Source: an uncultured Collinsella sp. (GTDB lineage Bacteria; Actinomycetota; Coriobacteriia; Coriobacteriales; Coriobacteriaceae). From it: a stretch of 44,032 nt of DNA. A program made the position numbers and the translations under genes. Below are positions 43,459 to 44,032 of the stretch, one piece after another. Numbering within the stretch: the first letter of the stretch is position 1; each line of letters opens with the position of its first letter. The stretch is taken from contig UQKU01000017.1 of NCBI GenBank assembly GCA_900541675.1, forward strand, positions 1 through 44,032, read 5' to 3'. Under the pieces are notes generated by a model. That model was not told where the DNA came from. It made no database searches and worked only from the letters and a program-made list of their open reading frames with translations.

Positions 43459-43989
43459 CTAGCGTTTCTTTCCGCGGAAGAAGAAGCCGTGCAGTGACGG
43501 CTTGAGGCCGCGGTTGGCGCGACGCTCCTCGATATGATCGTGGATCGAAGCGACGCGCTCGATAACCTCGTCGGGAATCGGCACGTCGGGATTCATGTTC
43601 TCGACCTGGCTGACCTCGGCGGCGGCGACCTGGTCGATAATGGGCACATCGTCGTGCGAGATGACAGGCGTGGCGTCTTCTTTCATCTTGCGGTAGCGCT
43701 GCATCATGTCGGTCTGTAGCTGCTGGGCCGAAGGCGGTGTCCAGATGATGGCGTTGGCACCGGCGGCGATGGTCTCGCGGATGCTCTCGGGCGTCTTGCC
43801 GCCCGGCGCGATGAGCGGCAGGTTGGGATAGTGCTCGCGCAGTTCACGCAGGACCTGCGGCGTGTTTTTGCCAGCGGCGATGTTAAGAATCTTGGCGCCG
43901 GCGCGCACCTTGGCGTGAGCATCGTCGTCGCAACGTACGACCGTGGCGATGACGGGGATGTCGGCGATGTTGGTGATGTGCTCGACCAT
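43459..43989 (-). CDS. Barrel-like protein, C-terminal part (5' end off the window)
   Basis: Only the C-terminal 176 or so residues are visible and the frame continues past the listed codon towards the edge. Segments AGAKILNIAAGKNTPQVL, LPLIAPGGKTPESI and AGANAIIWTPPS look like successive strands and phosphate-binding loops of a (beta/alpha)8 barrel, somewhat like KDPG aldolase or thiamin-phosphate synthase types. The C-terminal 80 residues are polar, ending basic (FFFRGKKR). I cannot assign a reaction. The last 34 nt of the window are nearly all G and C and look unreliable. Confidence 0.6.
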   Translation of the reverse strand: MVEHITNIADIPVIATVVRCDDDAHAKVRAGAKILNIAAGKNTPQVLRELREHYPNLPLIAPGGKTPESIRETIAAGANAIIWTPPSAQQLQTDMMQRYRKMKEDATPVISHDDVPIIDQVAAAEVSQVENMNPDVPIPDEVIERVASIHDHIEERRANRGLKPSLHGFFFRGKKR

Positions 43990-44032
43990 CTCGGCGGTGG
44001 GGGGGGGGGTTGCCCCCCAGCCCGCCCCCCCC

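Noticed and set aside
1..44032. tRNA, rRNA, CRISPR arrays, insertion sequences
   Set aside because: No T-loop motifs in suitable context, no regularly spaced repeats and no transposase-like ORF were seen.

Overview
The window reads as a high-GC, obligately anaerobic gut actinobacterium of the Coriobacteriia, most like Collinsella. The basis is the GC-rich codon use, the family mix (actinobacterial DnaE, a neelaredoxin-like superoxide reductase, fhs/fchA/folD folate genes, large Ig-repeat surface proteins) and a riboswitch of actinobacterial cobalamin type. This assignment is from memory of gene families; no search was run. No tRNA, rRNA, CRISPR array or intact insertion sequence was found. 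Both window edges carry G/C homopolymers and cut a gene, so they look like contig ends.

Left part (1-16.8 kb) is mostly housekeeping on the + strand: the 3' end of addA, dnaE, a SWIM/SNF2 helicase, a superoxide reductase, a strongly degenerate NAD-synthetase-like protein, the Holliday-junction operon ruvC-ruvA-ruvB with 1-nt stop/start overlaps, and fhs. From 16.9 to 20.7 kb come a membrane protein with phospho-acceptor-like threonine motifs, a convergent cation-diffusion-facilitator exporter with a Mn-type metal site, and a zinc-ribbon protein.

The stretch 20.7-24.9 kb looks accessory. It has a 0.5 kb intergenic region with two related RNA-like elements in opposite orientation and a 30-codon ORF, a minus-strand group (DUF1016 nuclease, ADP-ribosylglycohydrolase, a small protein whose start seems to be ACG), a PH-like protein and a lipoprotein. 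From 24.97 to 30.4 kb the + strand carries fchA-folD, a C69 dipeptidase, and a small helical protein with a UbiB-family kinase.

The most striking locus is 30.5-39.05 kb. A promoter and a well-formed cobalamin riboswitch precede a 2400-residue surface protein (signal peptide, about seven Ig-like repeats, three transcobalamin-like DUF4430 domains, a PQQ-type beta-propeller, an InlB-type repeat, a C-terminal membrane anchor). It is followed at once by a second, N-terminally anchored DUF4430 protein and a strong terminator. I read this as a B12-repressed surface corrinoid-capture system; the function is inferred.

The right end (39.1-44 kb) has two GtrA-family membrane proteins and a class III fructose-1,6-bisphosphatase on the minus strand, a DegV lipid-binding protein on the + strand, and the C-terminal part of a barrel-like protein running off the window. 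Folate one-carbon genes recur: fhs, fchA and folD together could interconvert formate and methylene-THF. The FolD lacks the cyclohydrolase lysine and glutamine, so FchA probably supplies that step.
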